A DNA stretch of 64,000 bases from Phytophthora sp. 'mugwort' (GCA_033558025.1 JAUCEF010000005.1:5022001-5086000); one strand, 5' to 3'; shown: positions 1-11,049, counted from the stretch's first letter. Notes: generated by a model from the sequence alone, not told the origin. Made by a program: numbers and translations.

Positions 1-512
1 GACTATGGCCACGGCCGCCGCTCGGCACTGAGCTACCACCTCCACCAGATTGAGCGACTACTGCTACCCACGCAGGTAACCAAGATGTGCATCTGGGCCC
101 TGCGCCAGGACGACAGCTTTTGGCAAGATGAGGAAGACGAGACGAGCTTGCCAGTTATCCTGGCCAAGGAGTTGGGGTTGACCGAGGACCAGAAGAAGAA
201 GATCCAGCAGCAGCGGGGGTCGATCTCGCTCATCTGCGAGAATCTTAAGAGTGCGCTGGGACTGTTGGCGGAGCTCAAGACGGAAGTGACGAACAAAAAC
301 TCCACCTTAGACATGGAGATGGACAAGCTGCAGAATATTCTTACTCCCACTCAACGCGCTAAGGTGAGTGTTTGGTGCACGACTCGGCTGACACGGAACG
401 TTTATTTAACTGGGGTGTGTTTCTGTAATTTGTGCTGTAGTTTATCGTGTGGGTGACCAATAACCAAGCGTGCATGCACCTACTGAACAAGCTGTGGCGG
501 AGTGTGCTATGA
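1..512 (+). CDS. bZIP-type transcription factor, C-terminal part (5' end outside window)
   Basis: The frame is open from base 1, so the gene starts upstream of the window. Exon 1 runs to 363 (AAG), followed by a 77-bp intron (364-440) with donor GTGAGT and acceptor TGTAG. Exon 2 (441-512) ends at TGA. The spliced product joins LTPTQRAK to FIVWVTNNQACMHLLNKLW. That pattern (LTP.Q.AKF..W...N.ACM..LN.LW) is what I recall from the C-terminal region of oomycete bZIP transcription factors, after a helical segment rich in charged residues. The DNA-binding basic region would lie upstream and is not visible, so the bZIP label rests on this tail only. The gene is convergent with the capping enzyme, 233 bp from that gene's proposed last exon. 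Confidence 0.6.
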
Positions 513-745
513 GCACGACGAGAAGGATCGTTTTCCCTGCCATGCGGCTGGCGTGAACTGCCGCAGATTGTTGAAAAAATGCATATATACGTGAGAGGGA
601 TGTGTGTGTGATCCGTACTTATTAACAAGGAGATTGGCCGTCATGGAGCTTGTTATGTTTCTTTCGCTCCTGCCATGCCATGTAGGTACACTTAGGATCG
701 TCATACGTTGTTTGCCAAGATGGGTACTTGTGTGTAAAGTACGGT

Positions 746-797
746 TTACTTTTTTGCAACGTGTTGAGTTATCCAGTGAAATGACTTCGTGAGCATT
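746..797 (-). other. possible fourth exon of the capping enzyme
   Basis: The apparent stop of the capping enzyme lies inside a perfect donor, CACAA|GTAAGTATAA. Using it (intron 798-867, 70 bp, acceptor CTGTAG) joins in phase to a 52-nt exon that adds a short basic tail ending AKK and TAA at 746-748. Intron length and borders match the other two introns of the gene. No coding conservation can be judged here, so this is an alternative 3' end and not a firm call. Confidence 0.45.
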
Positions 798-863
798 CTA
801 CAGTCTGAATCGGCACACTTGCATCACGAAGATTCTATGCTTCGCAAGCGCAACATGTTATAC

Positions 864-3042
864 TTACTTGTGCGGCTCGAGCAGCGAGCGACGCATGCGC
901 TTCATGTGATTGTTCCATTCTTGGCCGTTCGGATTGGTGAGTCGGTACTGCAGCTCTTCTTCCGAAATACCTTCGGCCATATTTACAAGAGAGCCGAGCA
1001 CCGTGCGAACGTAGTTGGCGCAATCCTTATCTGGGCGTGCGCACTTGTAGTTCCAAAGACCTTTGTCCGCGTTGAAACCGAATTCCAGCACTGCCTGGCG
1101 GTTGGGCGTCCTCGCGACCAGCTTCTGCACCACGGGGACATCCTTCGGATCCAACCGCACAATTGAATCCAGCTCGATGTGCGTGTTGCGAGGACCACCA
1201 CAGGACAGCTGGACGCCGTCGCCTGCCTGGTTCAGCGTTGCCAGGAAGTCCACCGTGATGAGATCCGACCACTTCCACTTCAGGTATTCTTGGTGTGTGT
1301 TGGTTACATACTTCGTGTTCGGACAAAACACTACGCCGTCCGTGTAGTGAACGCGCTTGTCGTCACTGTAGATGCGGCCAAGGCTGTCGTCGCGCTTCTT
1401 AACACGTTGGATCTGGCGAAACACCTCCATGATGTGGCGGTGCGGCACCCATTTCTTGCGCAAAATGAGCAAGATCGCATGGCGATTGATGTCCAGGTTG
1501 CGAATACCCGACGCGTACGGCCCCCTACATTTTAGAAGTGATACAAGCGTAACAAACCGTTCAATATCTGCCTAACGAGGAGCAATGAGATGAAAACGCA
1601 CTCTTCCGACAAAAAATCGTTCAATATCCTGAGACGCTCAACGAACGGCTTGTCGACGTGCGAGTCCTCGGTGGACGGGCCCGTCGCAATGATATCGAAC
1701 GCAATAAACACATAGCGCTTGTCCTTCTGGTGAAACTGGTGGAGAACAGAAAGCAAACTAGCGGTTAACAACAGAAAGTGTGGTGAACATTCGAGAGCAA
1801 CAAGCATACCACAAGCTCGCCGTCGAGGACGGTGCCCTCGGGCAAAACCAACTTCAACAAATCCAAACCTGACGCAGCAAAAGGCGAATTGGAGCGATCC
1901 ACCAGCACGGTGGTGCCACCGGCCACAACGAGAAAGTAGCGAACTCCATCCGTCTTCTCTGAAACGAAATACTCACGACTTTGCACCAGAGGAATGTGCC
2001 AGCGTGCAAAACCCACGGGCATCGTGCCGCTAAACTTGCCACGAACGCCCAGTCGACCTTGATAGGCGTTTTGCACCTCCGTCGCGCCTGGAAAGTCCCA
2101 ATGGCGTTTAAACGCCTGACCCGAGTTCGGCATGAAATACTTGACCATCTTCCAGAGCAACGAAGACGTCTCAATAGCGCTCTTCCAGCTTTGACCATTT
2201 TCATCCGGTTGACTGAGCCATCCGTTCACCGCCGGCTCACTCAGCTCCACTTCAACCTCGTACGACTTTTTGTTTGTGCTCTCCTCGAGCACCTTGGTGA
2301 GGTCTACACGCAGTTCACGTCCGACCGCCGACACGCGATCCTTGTGACGGATGTTCTCGGCCGCTGGCATCTCGCTCATGTCCCCCTCGAGCTCGCGCAA
2401 AGGGAACTCGCACGAGATGGACACGCGGCAGTCGTACTGGCAGTGCGGCATGAAGATATCGATGGATCCAAGACGCTCCTTGACCTGCACCATAAACTTG
2501 CCGCGCATGTTGGTCTGCGGGTCAACGTCCTGCACCACCCGCTTGGACTGCCCCATGTTGTGCACCACTTGCTTCTCCTTGTGCTCCGAGTAGGCGTCTC
2601 CGCGCAGCATGCCCTCTACACCGCGCACGAAGCCCTTGTAGTCCATATCGGCCACGCCGGGCACGAACTTGGCGCCCACGGCCTTCATCTGCTCGTCCGA
2701 GAGAACGACGGCGGCGTCCACGCCTTCCTGCGACGGGCGGCAGCGCGCCTCCTGCAGACACGACGTGATGCGACCGAGCCGCAGTTCCACCTCCACATTG
2801 GCGCCGAATCCCTTCTCGTCGATGCGCCCGCGCATGTCCTGCAGGAACTGGGCGATGGCGGCGTCGGGCGCGGCCGAGTTGTCGTCCACGGCGATAGTCT
2901 GACCCCGACCGGCCGTGAGCTTGGCCACCTGCGCCTCCGCCTTCTTGGCCGTGAGAGTCGACTCGTTAGTGCGCGACAGAGAGCTCAGCATGCTGTTGAG
3001 CACGCTGCCAGACGAGATCTTGGAGTGCGCGCGCTTGGACAT
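864..3042 (-). CDS. mRNA capping enzyme: RNA triphosphatase fused to guanylyltransferase
   Basis: Three exons (3042-1810, 1735-1602, 1524-864) separated by introns of 74 and 77 bp give 675 aa. Donor and acceptor are GTATGC/CACCAG for the first intron and GTGCGT/TGTAG for the second. The N-terminal half has the paired glutamate strands of tunnel-fold metal-dependent RNA triphosphatases: EVELRLGR at residues 84-91 and YEVEVEL at 261-267. The C-terminal half has guanylyltransferase motifs: EKTDGVR with nucleophile Lys363, VLDGEL (about 405-410), then TDGVVF, LKWKWSDLITVDF and a KCARPDKDCAN motif in the OB domain. It would remove the RNA 5' gamma phosphate and add GMP in the nucleus. A triphosphatase fused in cis on the N side is the oomycete arrangement; animals and plants use a cysteine phosphatase. 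The start ATG begins MSKRAHSK. No lesion is visible. A further 3' exon is possible (see 746-797). Confidence 0.92.
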
Positions 3043-3290
3043 GGCGGTGAGAGGGAACGACTAGCAAATGGACGCTGCTTGGACCGAGAAGCGAGCTCCT
3101 TTTGTGGGGGGACGAGTCCAGTCACAAAAAAACTAAAAACCATGCAAGCACATGGACATGCTGAGGTATGGGTGCTTTCAGATGTGGACCACCTTGAGAC
3201 AGGTGTCGCGAGATTCCTGGGCTATGATTGGACGATAAAATTGCCCCAGGTGACCCACTAATCGGACTCCGAACACAAAATTCAAGCCTA

Positions 3291-3532
3291 CAGTGCGCGC
3301 CAAAAAATTAGGAACAAACTTTGCGGCGCGATATCTCGGCTTCCACTGAGCCGTTTGGCTTGCTGTTTAGATATGAGGTCGCTATTAGCAATAAAAAACG
3401 TTGGTTTAGGCTAACAACCTGAGTTTTGTAGTTGGTGATAGGGCTTCTATACAAAAGACCACAATCGACACCGCGTCAGAATAATAAAAACATGGCAGAC
3501 ATACAAAATCCAATATTATTGGAATGATGGTC
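3291..3532 (+). repeat. left terminal inverted repeat of the Tc1 element
   Basis: The 242 bases match the reverse complement of 4574-4815, apart from one visible C/T difference (CGACACCGCG here, CGACACTGCG in the other arm). Confidence 0.93.
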
Positions 3533-3573
3533 AAAATGGTTTGATGTGAGCTGACGCGTGTCAGTCGAGAATA

Positions 3574-4569
3574 ATGGGGCTCGGCCCCAGCGTGAAAGAG
3601 CATGAGCGCGGCCGAATGGAAGGGCTGCGCGAGGCGGGACTGACGATACGCGAGGTCGCTGACCGTGTGGGCCGCTCGCCCACGTGCGTGTGGAACAACG
3701 TGACCAAGAATGAAGGAGAACGAGAGGTAGAGAAGCGAGGGCGTCCGCTGAGCCTGACTGATCGCGAGCTGCGCGCTGTGGTTCGAGCCGCGGCGACGGG
3801 CACATCCTCGGCGGCTACGCTCAAGGTTGACTACAACTGCTCGTGCTCGGTGCGCACAATCCAGCGCCTGCTCTCCAGCGTCGACTGGCTTGTGTACGCG
3901 AAGATGGAGAAGACACTGGACCTCACCCCGGCGCACAAGGAGGCACGGCGAACCTGGGCAAAGGAGATGGTGACCAAGCCCAAGATCTGGGAGCGCGTCG
4001 TGTTCTCGGATGAGAAAAAGTTCAATCTCGACGGCCCCGATGGCTACAAGCACTACTAGCGCGATCTGCGCAAGGCACCGCGCACGTACGTCAATCGCCA
4101 GAATGGCGGCGGGTCAGTGATGGTCTGGGGGGCGTTCTCTTCGGCGGGTAGGTCCTCGCTGGCGATCCTGGTCGGCAAGCAGAAGTCAGAGGACTATGCC
4201 TACACCCTATCTGAGTACTTGCTGCCTTTTGCTCACCTCCATCACGGAGTCGATTTTGTGTTTCAGCAGGACAACGCTCCCATACATTCGTCGGCCATGA
4301 CGCGCGAGTTCCTTGGCGAAATGGAGGTCGAGGTCATGGAGTGGCCCGCTCGCTCCCCTGACCTCAACCCAATCGAGAATGTATGGAACGCGTTGTCCTC
4401 TGCTGTCTACGCGAATGGCAAGCAGTATCGCTCAACATCGGACCTGACCCGCGCTGTTCTCGACGCCTGGGAGCGCCTCAGTCCATCGCTCTGTGACGCG
4501 CTCCTCACCTCGATGCCGAACCGGTGCATCGAAGTGATTGAGCGTCGCGGCGGTAAAACGCATTACTAG
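3574..4569 (+). pseudogene. Tc1-type DD34E transposase with one in-frame stop
   Basis: The frame runs from ATG 3574 to TAG 4567-4569 and is broken only by TAG at 4057-4059. The stop follows DGYKHY, where related transposases usually have Trp, so one base change (TGG to TAG) would explain it. The N-terminus has a helix-turn-helix (LREAGLTIREVADRVGRS) and a second DNA-binding region with the GRP-type basic linker (KRGRPLSLT). Catalytic residues are all present: Asp in FSDEKKF, Asp in FQQDNAPIHSS, and Glu in SPDLNPIENVW, with 34 residues between the second Asp and Glu. Length (331 codons) is normal for the family. The protein would cut and paste the element at TA sites if the stop were absent or read through. 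Confidence 0.93.
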
Positions 4570-4573
4570 GTCC

Positions 4574-4815
4574 GACCATCATTCCAATAATATTGGATTT
4601 TGTATGTCTGCCATGTTTTTATTATTCTGACGCAGTGTCGATTGTGGTCTTTTGTATAGAAGCCCTATCACCAACTACAAAACTCAGGTTGTTAGCCTAA
4701 ACCAACGTTTTTTATTGCTAATAGCGACCTCATATCTAAACAGCAAGCCAAACGGCTCAGTGGAAGCCGAGATATCGCGCCGCAAAGTTTGTTCCTAATT
4801 TTTTGGCGCGCACTG
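4574..4815 (-). repeat. right terminal inverted repeat of the Tc1 element
   Basis: Reverse complement of 3291-3532; it begins five bases after the transposase stop codon and ends CGCGCACTG before the TA. Confidence 0.93.
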
Positions 4816-5144
4816 TAATGTCCAGGCTTCGTATAATTAGGTACGACGGACATAACCAGTGCTCACTACCTAATTAAAGATTTTGCAAAAGCCTAGGTAA
4901 ACTAATGGCTTCACGTTCTGATGTTGCGATCCTGCAGTCCTTTATAGCTAGAACTACTCGCACAGTAAGAAAGTTGCGACTGTGCGATTACGGCACCCGA
5001 AGAACACTTCTCAACCACCCTGTTCAGTGCAAGAGCATCTCTATTACTTAGAGTAATGGACCGAGGGCGTGCGACGCCGCATACGCGGAACTTGAACGAG
5101 GTTCTGTCGGACTCCAAAAAGAAACAACGCACTATGCGTCAACA

Positions 5145-5830
5145 GTGAATCTCACATTACGAGCGGGGACTTGGGGTTCAACCGGGGGTAAAACCGCCAG
5201 TGGATCGGTCGCAGACGCTGTATGCAAAATTTGCACGAGATTTGGTCGCAAAGAGCTTAAAGATGTAGACGAATCCCGCCTCACATTAGGGATTCTAGAC
5301 CTGTTGTCCAAGCCCAAAAGAAAAAACGACATTATGAAGCCACAAATATTCTCTTTTCTGTCCATAAGGATAACATCGTTGGACATATGCGTGCTCAACA
5401 TCAACAAAAATGGGTAGAATTTCAAGCTCTTCCTGTCGATGAAGCTGTTCGATCGATATTTTTTTCGCCCCGGATACCACTATCGTGTCATTTCTCCTAA
5501 CCGACCCGAAATTTCAATTTCGGGTCCCGCAGGTGTCGTGGACACAGTTAAATGCTTGTTTGTGAGCTGTAAAAGTGATAGCTGCAGCATGAGCAGTGAC
5601 GAAATTGTTAATGTGGATGTTTTTGTGGGTTAGAGGACGGCGATTCTTTGATATCCGTGACAAACAGAGACCGATTCGAAGTAATTTTTGCGCTGTGTTA
5701 CCGCGTCCATCAGCTATCGCAGTACAGCCAAATTATTCCACGTCTTTGGATGTGCGCTCATGACCATGAAACGAGCTTGGTACACCAAGTGAACTTGTAG
5801 TTCGCCAATCAGTTCGCTATGTTGCAGCCA
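5145..5830 (+). pseudogene. hAT transposase, N-terminal part with BED-type zinc finger
   Basis: Reading across one frameshift near 5360, the segment encodes a Cys pair (AVCKICTRF) followed about 55 residues later by HMRAQHQQKWVEF. This is the C-x2-C / H-x3-5-H spacing of BED zinc fingers, which bind the transposon ends. Further on the frame decays with several stops (for example TAG at 5631-5633). The last bases before the TTAA at 5831 read SVRYVAA and continue in frame with NLTLLIQILKQ beyond the right TTAA at 7943. This shows that one gene was split by the insertion. Confidence 0.75.
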
Positions 5831-5834
5831 TTAA

Positions 5835-7942
5835 CCCTTTCGCGTTCACTGACGGCAAAATGCCCCGCTTGACGGATTTTCAAAATGTTAGATAAAAACA
5901 GCAAACGAACAGAGGCATTATGCCCCATACCACGTTCTCTACCAATTACATTATTGGAACTTTACATTTTTAACTCAAACAATATTACGCTGAAGCAAAT
6001 TTAATAATGAAGTTACAAAAATAAACATCTTCATTTCTTATCCACTCATTTCACTTTTGGCGGGAACGTGCGATGGCGTCTCCTTCTCGACCGCGCTGAG
6101 CTTCAGGCTTCTATATCACGAAGAGGATCGGAATGGGTTTGCATGTCCAGCTAGCTGGCTCGTGAGAGACTTCGTGAAGTTTCCATTTGGTGCAGAAGTA
6201 GCTTCGACACGGCGGTCGATGTCTTGGGCGATACGACTCCGTTGAAATGGCAATCCGAGCTCGTATGAATGACATTATCCACAGCTGAACCGGCTAGACG
6301 AGAACAAGAAATGTGATTCGGCTCCGAGTCTAAGCTCAATCAGAGGCCACAACATGGCCCGACGTTTCATGGTTGCTTTCTTCCCTTTGGTCGCGTAACG
6401 GACCATTGCGAGTCACTTCAGTAGCAGCAATGTCTTGAACACGTAATTTTGTAGGGTCGGCGATAAAAAAAAAAAAAAAAAAAAAAAATTTAGGAGATCC
6501 ACGACATGGTATAGCACTCCTTTCGTGATCAACAGTGGGAAAATCCTCATCTGGTAAATCACTAGTTGCGATGTATTATCTGTCCCGCAAAATTCCAAAC
6601 CCGAATGAATGTCAGTTACATTAGGGATTTCTGTTTTACAGTAACGTTGAACATCCAGGGACTACATTTGCTCTAGTGAGGGGCAATCTTTCGAATGCAA
6701 AATGAGAGCAATGCATTCTCCCCAACAAACAGGTCAACACCTGGTGGGGGTTGACCACTTGATCCTGGACGAATTAGCGATAGAACGCGTCGTGGGCACT
6801 GCGTGGTGGAGGCTTTGAATACCAACCGTCGGCGCGAAGATCTCTCAACACCTCTTTAAAGAAAGCCGAGTCGAATGTAGCTCCATTGCGCGCCTAGGCG
6901 CTTCTTGTACGTTGAGCGGAGTCGATTAACGCGCCAGCTTAAGCTACGCTTACTGCGTGGCCCCATGGCCCACCAAGTATGAAGGGAGCGGTTGGCACAA
7001 AGCGATCGTCACATCGTGAATGCTGATAAACTTATGCAGTTATATTCAACGCTATTTGTATGCTCGCTAAACATGATCGTATCAGTATGTAAGGTTGTTC
7101 ATTGTATCGAGCTCCATACGTACTTCTATATATTCATAGCAATAGTCTGTGCAGGTTGTTTACACCTTTGTAAATACGAGATCGTAGGATACTGAATGTA
7201 ACTAGACAACTTCAGATTTGGATTATGGATAACTATCGGCATCTAAGGCGCCGATTTACACTCATTACATGTATCCATGAATTGGGTGAGATGGCAATAA
7301 CGCCGGTTTATTGTGGCGTCTACCACAAAACGAATATATGTAGAAAGCAACGGCGTAGGTATAGCGTAGCGACATGAGGGAGACATGCAAAGTTTATCAA
7401 CATCGGTGAGACGTTACGCATGTTTTACGTTTAGGTTTCTAACAAGACACTAGATTCGTTGTCGTCTCGGTGCTTCACCGAGCTGGTCCGCTGTACGCCA
7501 TTATATTCACATCGGTGATATTGCTATCCGCCCTAATTACTATATAACCATAACGTAAGCTTCGAGCCGTAGCTTTTTTACGTTGTCCAGTGGGACAGAT
7601 TTGCACCGATTTGAGCTATGCAAGGTGGCATATCTAGGTTGTTGACGCCTATCAGTGTGTTAGACCTGCTCACAATTGTTAGTCGTTGCTAACCATTTCT
7701 CATTTAAAAATCTAGATGTTTCTCTTGTAATAAACCAAATATTTACGGTATTAATATATTTTCATTTTTATTATGACTTTTATCCAATCCGGGGACATTA
7801 TTAGGAAATATGAACCAGAGCATTTTGCCCCTTTCAAATTTCGCCACCATAAAATTTCTATACTAAGGTAATATTTCGGAATGGGGAGCAGTACCGTGGA
7901 AGTGTCAAGGGAGGGGCATTTTGTCCCCCGGTTCGCGAAGGG
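5835..7942. mobile_element. non-autonomous piggyBac-type element (2.1 kb) with TTAA duplication
   Basis: Flanked by TTAA at 5831-5834 and 7943-7946. Inward from both ends the sequence reads CCCTTTCGCG and CCCTTCGCGA, followed on both sides by AAAATGCCCC within 40 bases. TTAA target sites and CCCTT ends are typical of piggyBac. Removing the element together with one TTAA restores continuity of the hAT reading frame. The interior has no ORF above about 70 codons that I recognise and an A-run at about 6464-6488. It therefore probably depended on a transposase encoded elsewhere. Confidence 0.82.
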
Positions 7943-7946
7943 TTAA

Positions 7947-9435
7947 CCTTACACTGCTCATACAGATACTTAAGCAAGTTTGGGGGTTCTCTAGTATGGT
8001 TGACGGGGCTACTCACCAAGCACAAGGCTACCTTGATGTGCGAATTTCGTTTGGTCTGAATAAAGCTGTACACAAGTATCATTTTCTTGCTACTCCAACT
8101 GGAACTTTGGCACATACTGGACAAAATTACTCCGAATTGGTATTAAAAACGATTTGGGCAGTGGCCGGTGAGAGAGTTTTGTGCAAACCCATTGGGTTTG
8201 CCACCTATGGAGCAGCTACAATGTTGGGTTGTAGACGTGGTTTGTAAAGCGAGTGAAAGATGCGTGCGACTCTATCGGTGGTGGTGGAATCGTCGCCAAC
8301 TGGTGTGGTAGCCACCAGGTCAACCTGGTGGTAAATGACTTTTTGTGCGTCCTTGATGACTTTATTGACCTTCGCTCGACACTTGGCCAGGAAATAAAGT
8401 TCACCCATACACACGAGACTGTCAAGCAACAGCTGGGCAACTGCCCGACTTATGCTACGACCAGGTGGGATTCTATACATGATACATGCAAGTTTCTGGC
8501 GGCAAACTACATCGATCTCGTGCACTTACAGGAGGAAAAAATCGTGAAATATCGTCGCCCGCGTGGTGGCTTTGCTTGTTCCTCGTAGCTGATCTCGCGC
8601 GTGCGATAAAACTCTGTTTTGCCAAGCTTCAGTACAAGAATGTCACCATGGTAGACCAGTACAAAGCCATTCAAAAATTGATCCTTACGTACCGAAGCAG
8701 ATTCGAAAATAATGGACAAGACGGGGCTCCAATTCTGAGTGAAATTAAGATCGAAGCCGAGAATTCCTACACAGCAGCAGTTTTCTCGCGCCAACTGTAC
8801 CAATCACTTCATTTAGAAGAGCGTCAAAAAATGATATAGGCAGTTCGTAATGCTATCAAGAGGTTCATTGATGGTGCAGAAGTCAGTACTTTGTCGATCG
8901 GTGGTGACACGACTTCCTTAGTCAATAGTACCACACCAAAAACGGTAATTGAGTCAGCAGACGATGATTTTGCAGCCATTCTTGATCGTTATTAAAACCG
9001 ACTAACACATCAATACGGCGGTGTGATCATCAGCAAAATATGGGCTCAACACAAAATTCTTATTGAGGAGTGTGGCAGTGTGCGTGTTTTTCACAACACC
9101 GTCACCAGGGTCTCCAAATTACCTGTAAGCGACGCCTGGCGCGAAAACGATTTCGATCGAAGATTCGGTGGCTTAAAACATTTGCTCTGGGGCTTGCAAG
9201 CATCCCACCGGGTACTCACACCGTCGAGAACGATTTCAGTACACTTAAACGTGTAAGAAAGGCGACCCGCAGCCGCTTGGCTGACTTTTCAATGGAAGGT
9301 GAGCTTCACGCTTCCCAGTACTTCGATCTGGACTCTCTAGCAGGTTCAATCAGCGCAGATGAACTTGATGCGAACGATGTGTTCTTGAAAAAGCTGTCTC
9401 TAACCTCCACAATTTATAATTTCACAAATTTATAG
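7947..9435 (+). pseudogene. hAT transposase, catalytic and C-terminal dimerisation parts
   Basis: Continues the gene begun at 5145. Fragments in shifting frames cover the catalytic core (WGFSSMVDGATHQAQGYLDVRI, with the Asp-containing strand, then GSHQVNLVVNDF and TTRWDSIHDTCKFLA). The C-terminal region has HTVENDFSTLKRVRKATRS followed by SRLADFSMEGELHASQYFD, the dimerisation end of hAT transposases. Stops at 8247 and 8588 and frameshifts near 8480, 9000 and 9200 make it non-functional. The gene ends at TAG near 9435, 57 bp before the right terminus. Confidence 0.78.
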
Positions 9436-9492
9436 CGCCTAATTTGAGCTTACTTAGGTATTAGGCATGGCATCCTAGTTATGTGAAGCCTG

Positions 9493-9500
9493 CTAATGTC
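9493..9500. repeat. right 8-bp target duplication of the hAT element
   Basis: CTAATGTC; the left copy is split by the Tc1 element (C at 3288 plus TA, then ATGTC at 4818-4822). Confidence 0.85.
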
Positions 9501-10539
9501 ACAGTCCTGAGTCAAACGACGGATTAGCCCCATTGGCAGAGTGCATGGGCCATATATATGCGTTAATGACGCCACGCGGTGCACCTGGTTCCGGACCGCC
9601 GCAAGCGCTCCAACTGTGACTTCATCGTGTCTTCATTGCCGAATTGATGGAAAACTAAACAACATTTGTCGTATTATCGGTATGCTGCTCCGCACTTTCT
9701 ACTAACCGGCCCAAAGATACACGACCCGGGGACGACGGAAGACCGCGACACTAACGTTACTGCAACAGGCCGTAAATACGTAGCCGGGCGACCAAATAGA
9801 CAGAGGTGACCCCTCCTCCAACTAGCTTCCATCCTCAGAATAGAGGAGAAGCAACGAGCTTCATTCGCAAACAGAAAGCTCAAGTGGATTGGTCGACGGC
9901 AAAGGTACAGTCCTTCATAGACGCTGGAATGTTTAACCTGAAGGAGCTAAAAGATTTGAACCGGCGCAGTGGCTGCTAGGAGCAGCATAAATGACAGAGC
10001 GCGTTCAGCTGGAAACCGTGTTCTGGCGCTCACGAGGCACGTGCAGCGACAATGTGCGCAAGTGGGCGAGTGGACTAGTACACGGCGGAGGCGGAGGCGA
10101 GTAGAAGCTGGTGGTGTCTGTGAGCTACATGTTCCGCTACTCGCTGTTCGGCGAGAAGATCAAGAAGATATGGAGGACACGCTGAGCATCAACACTGGAT
10201 TGTCCTGCAGCGTGATTACGGCGGAGGCGGCGACCGTTTGGTCGACGATAACGTCGTGCAACACAGCGGTCTGGACACGCAAGCCTTCGGCAAGCTCTAT
10301 AGCTTGTGCGAACATGTAGCAAAAAGCCCCAAGAGGTGATCCCCAGGAACGTGTACCTGCCGAACGACATAGTGAGCATCGAGAAGCTGTGTGAGATTCT
10401 CGCTGACTTAGATATATTTCTCACTTTCGTTCTCTTTCTTCGGTGCTCTCCTCCGTACATGGCGGATCAATATGAAAGAAGCCATCCTTCTCTCGTGAGC
10501 TTATAGGAATAAGACACGATCTTTACAAACCCTTTTTTT
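9501..10539. other. unassigned spacer with short ORF fragments
   Basis: No recognisable gene. Short plus-strand open stretches near 10085-10320 and 10320-10400 (for example RNVYLPNDIVSIEKLCEIL) have protein-like composition but are broken by frequent stops; they may be remnants of an unidentified gene. Confidence 0.4.
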
Positions 10540-10788
10540 TCAGATCGCGCCCCCGTCTATCTGAGTCAAAGCTGTTACGACGATAGCAGTAATAAGACGA
10601 TGTCGCTCAGGTGTAGATGAGCAAATGTCATGAGTCAGGTGATGTTTGACATAGAGACTTCGGTAGTGACTCTTGAAGGACCTCATTACCGCGACGTTCA
10701 TGAGCTTTGAGAGGCCCGTTATTCCGGGTGGGATGAACTCAACCTCCGTGGAGAGATCATCTTCGAGCTTCGCTCGCACACAGGTCAT
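10540..10788 (-). pseudogene. pogo/Tigger-type DDE transposase, C-terminal fragment
   Basis: The 82-codon frame contains VEFIPPGITGLSKLMNVAVM and then FKSHYRSLY. This resembles the end of the DDE catalytic domain in pogo-type transposases, where a proline-glycine turn precedes a Gln-Pro-Leu-Asp-like segment; here that segment reads KLMN and is degenerate. It probably belongs with the fragment at 11617-11862 on the same strand, the two being separated by about 830 bp that include a Harbinger-like piece in the opposite direction. Confidence 0.6.
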
Positions 10789-11049
10789 CTTATGGGTCTT
10801 TAGACTCGGCAGTAGGAACAGCCGTGATGACGTAACTGAAGGATGCCATACCTAAGAAAAAAAGTGCAAAAGCTTCGGTTTAGGGCGAGGTCGATGTAAG
10901 AAAAAGACTATTAGTCAAGAGAGATACACTCGAATCTGATTGGTCCTATCCCTCTTGTTTCTCTTTTTATTAAAGAGATCATCTCGGTTCCCCAGCGCAC
11001 CTCATAGAGGCCCACCAGGGAGCAGAGATAAAAAGAGAAGATTCAGCAA

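Larger units (their letters stand above)
3291..4815 (+). mobile_element. Tc1-type transposon with 242-bp inverted repeats
   Basis: The element is bounded by TA dinucleotides at 3289-3290 and 4816-4817, the target duplication of Tc1/mariner elements. Both ends start CAGTGCGCGCC. It is about 1.5 kb, with one transposase gene broken by a single stop codon. The two terminal repeats differ at only one position that I could find, so it moved recently relative to its neighbours. It sits inside the left target duplication of the hAT element. Confidence 0.93.
4823..9492 (+). mobile_element. hAT transposon, interrupted by a piggyBac-type insertion
   Basis: Termini are imperfect inverted repeats: CAGGCTTCGTATAATTAGG at the left and, read from the right end inward, CAGGCTTCACATAACTAGG. 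The right end is followed by CTAATGTC (9493-9500). The left side shows ATGTC next to the element, and the missing CTA is found across the Tc1 insertion (C at 3288, TA at 3289-3290). Once the Tc1 is ignored, the element has a perfect 8-bp target duplication, as expected for hAT. Without the internal 2.1 kb insertion it would be about 2.56 kb. Confidence 0.9.

Noticed and set aside
1981..3261. A 426-codon plus-strand frame
   Set aside because: It is the mirror of the capping enzyme exon 1, with the Leu/His/Arg-rich composition typical of antisense of a GC-rich gene.
10085..10400. Possible effector gene (Crinkler-like) remnant
   Set aside because: The LFLAK-type N-terminal motif is absent and the frames are short and broken; left as unassigned.
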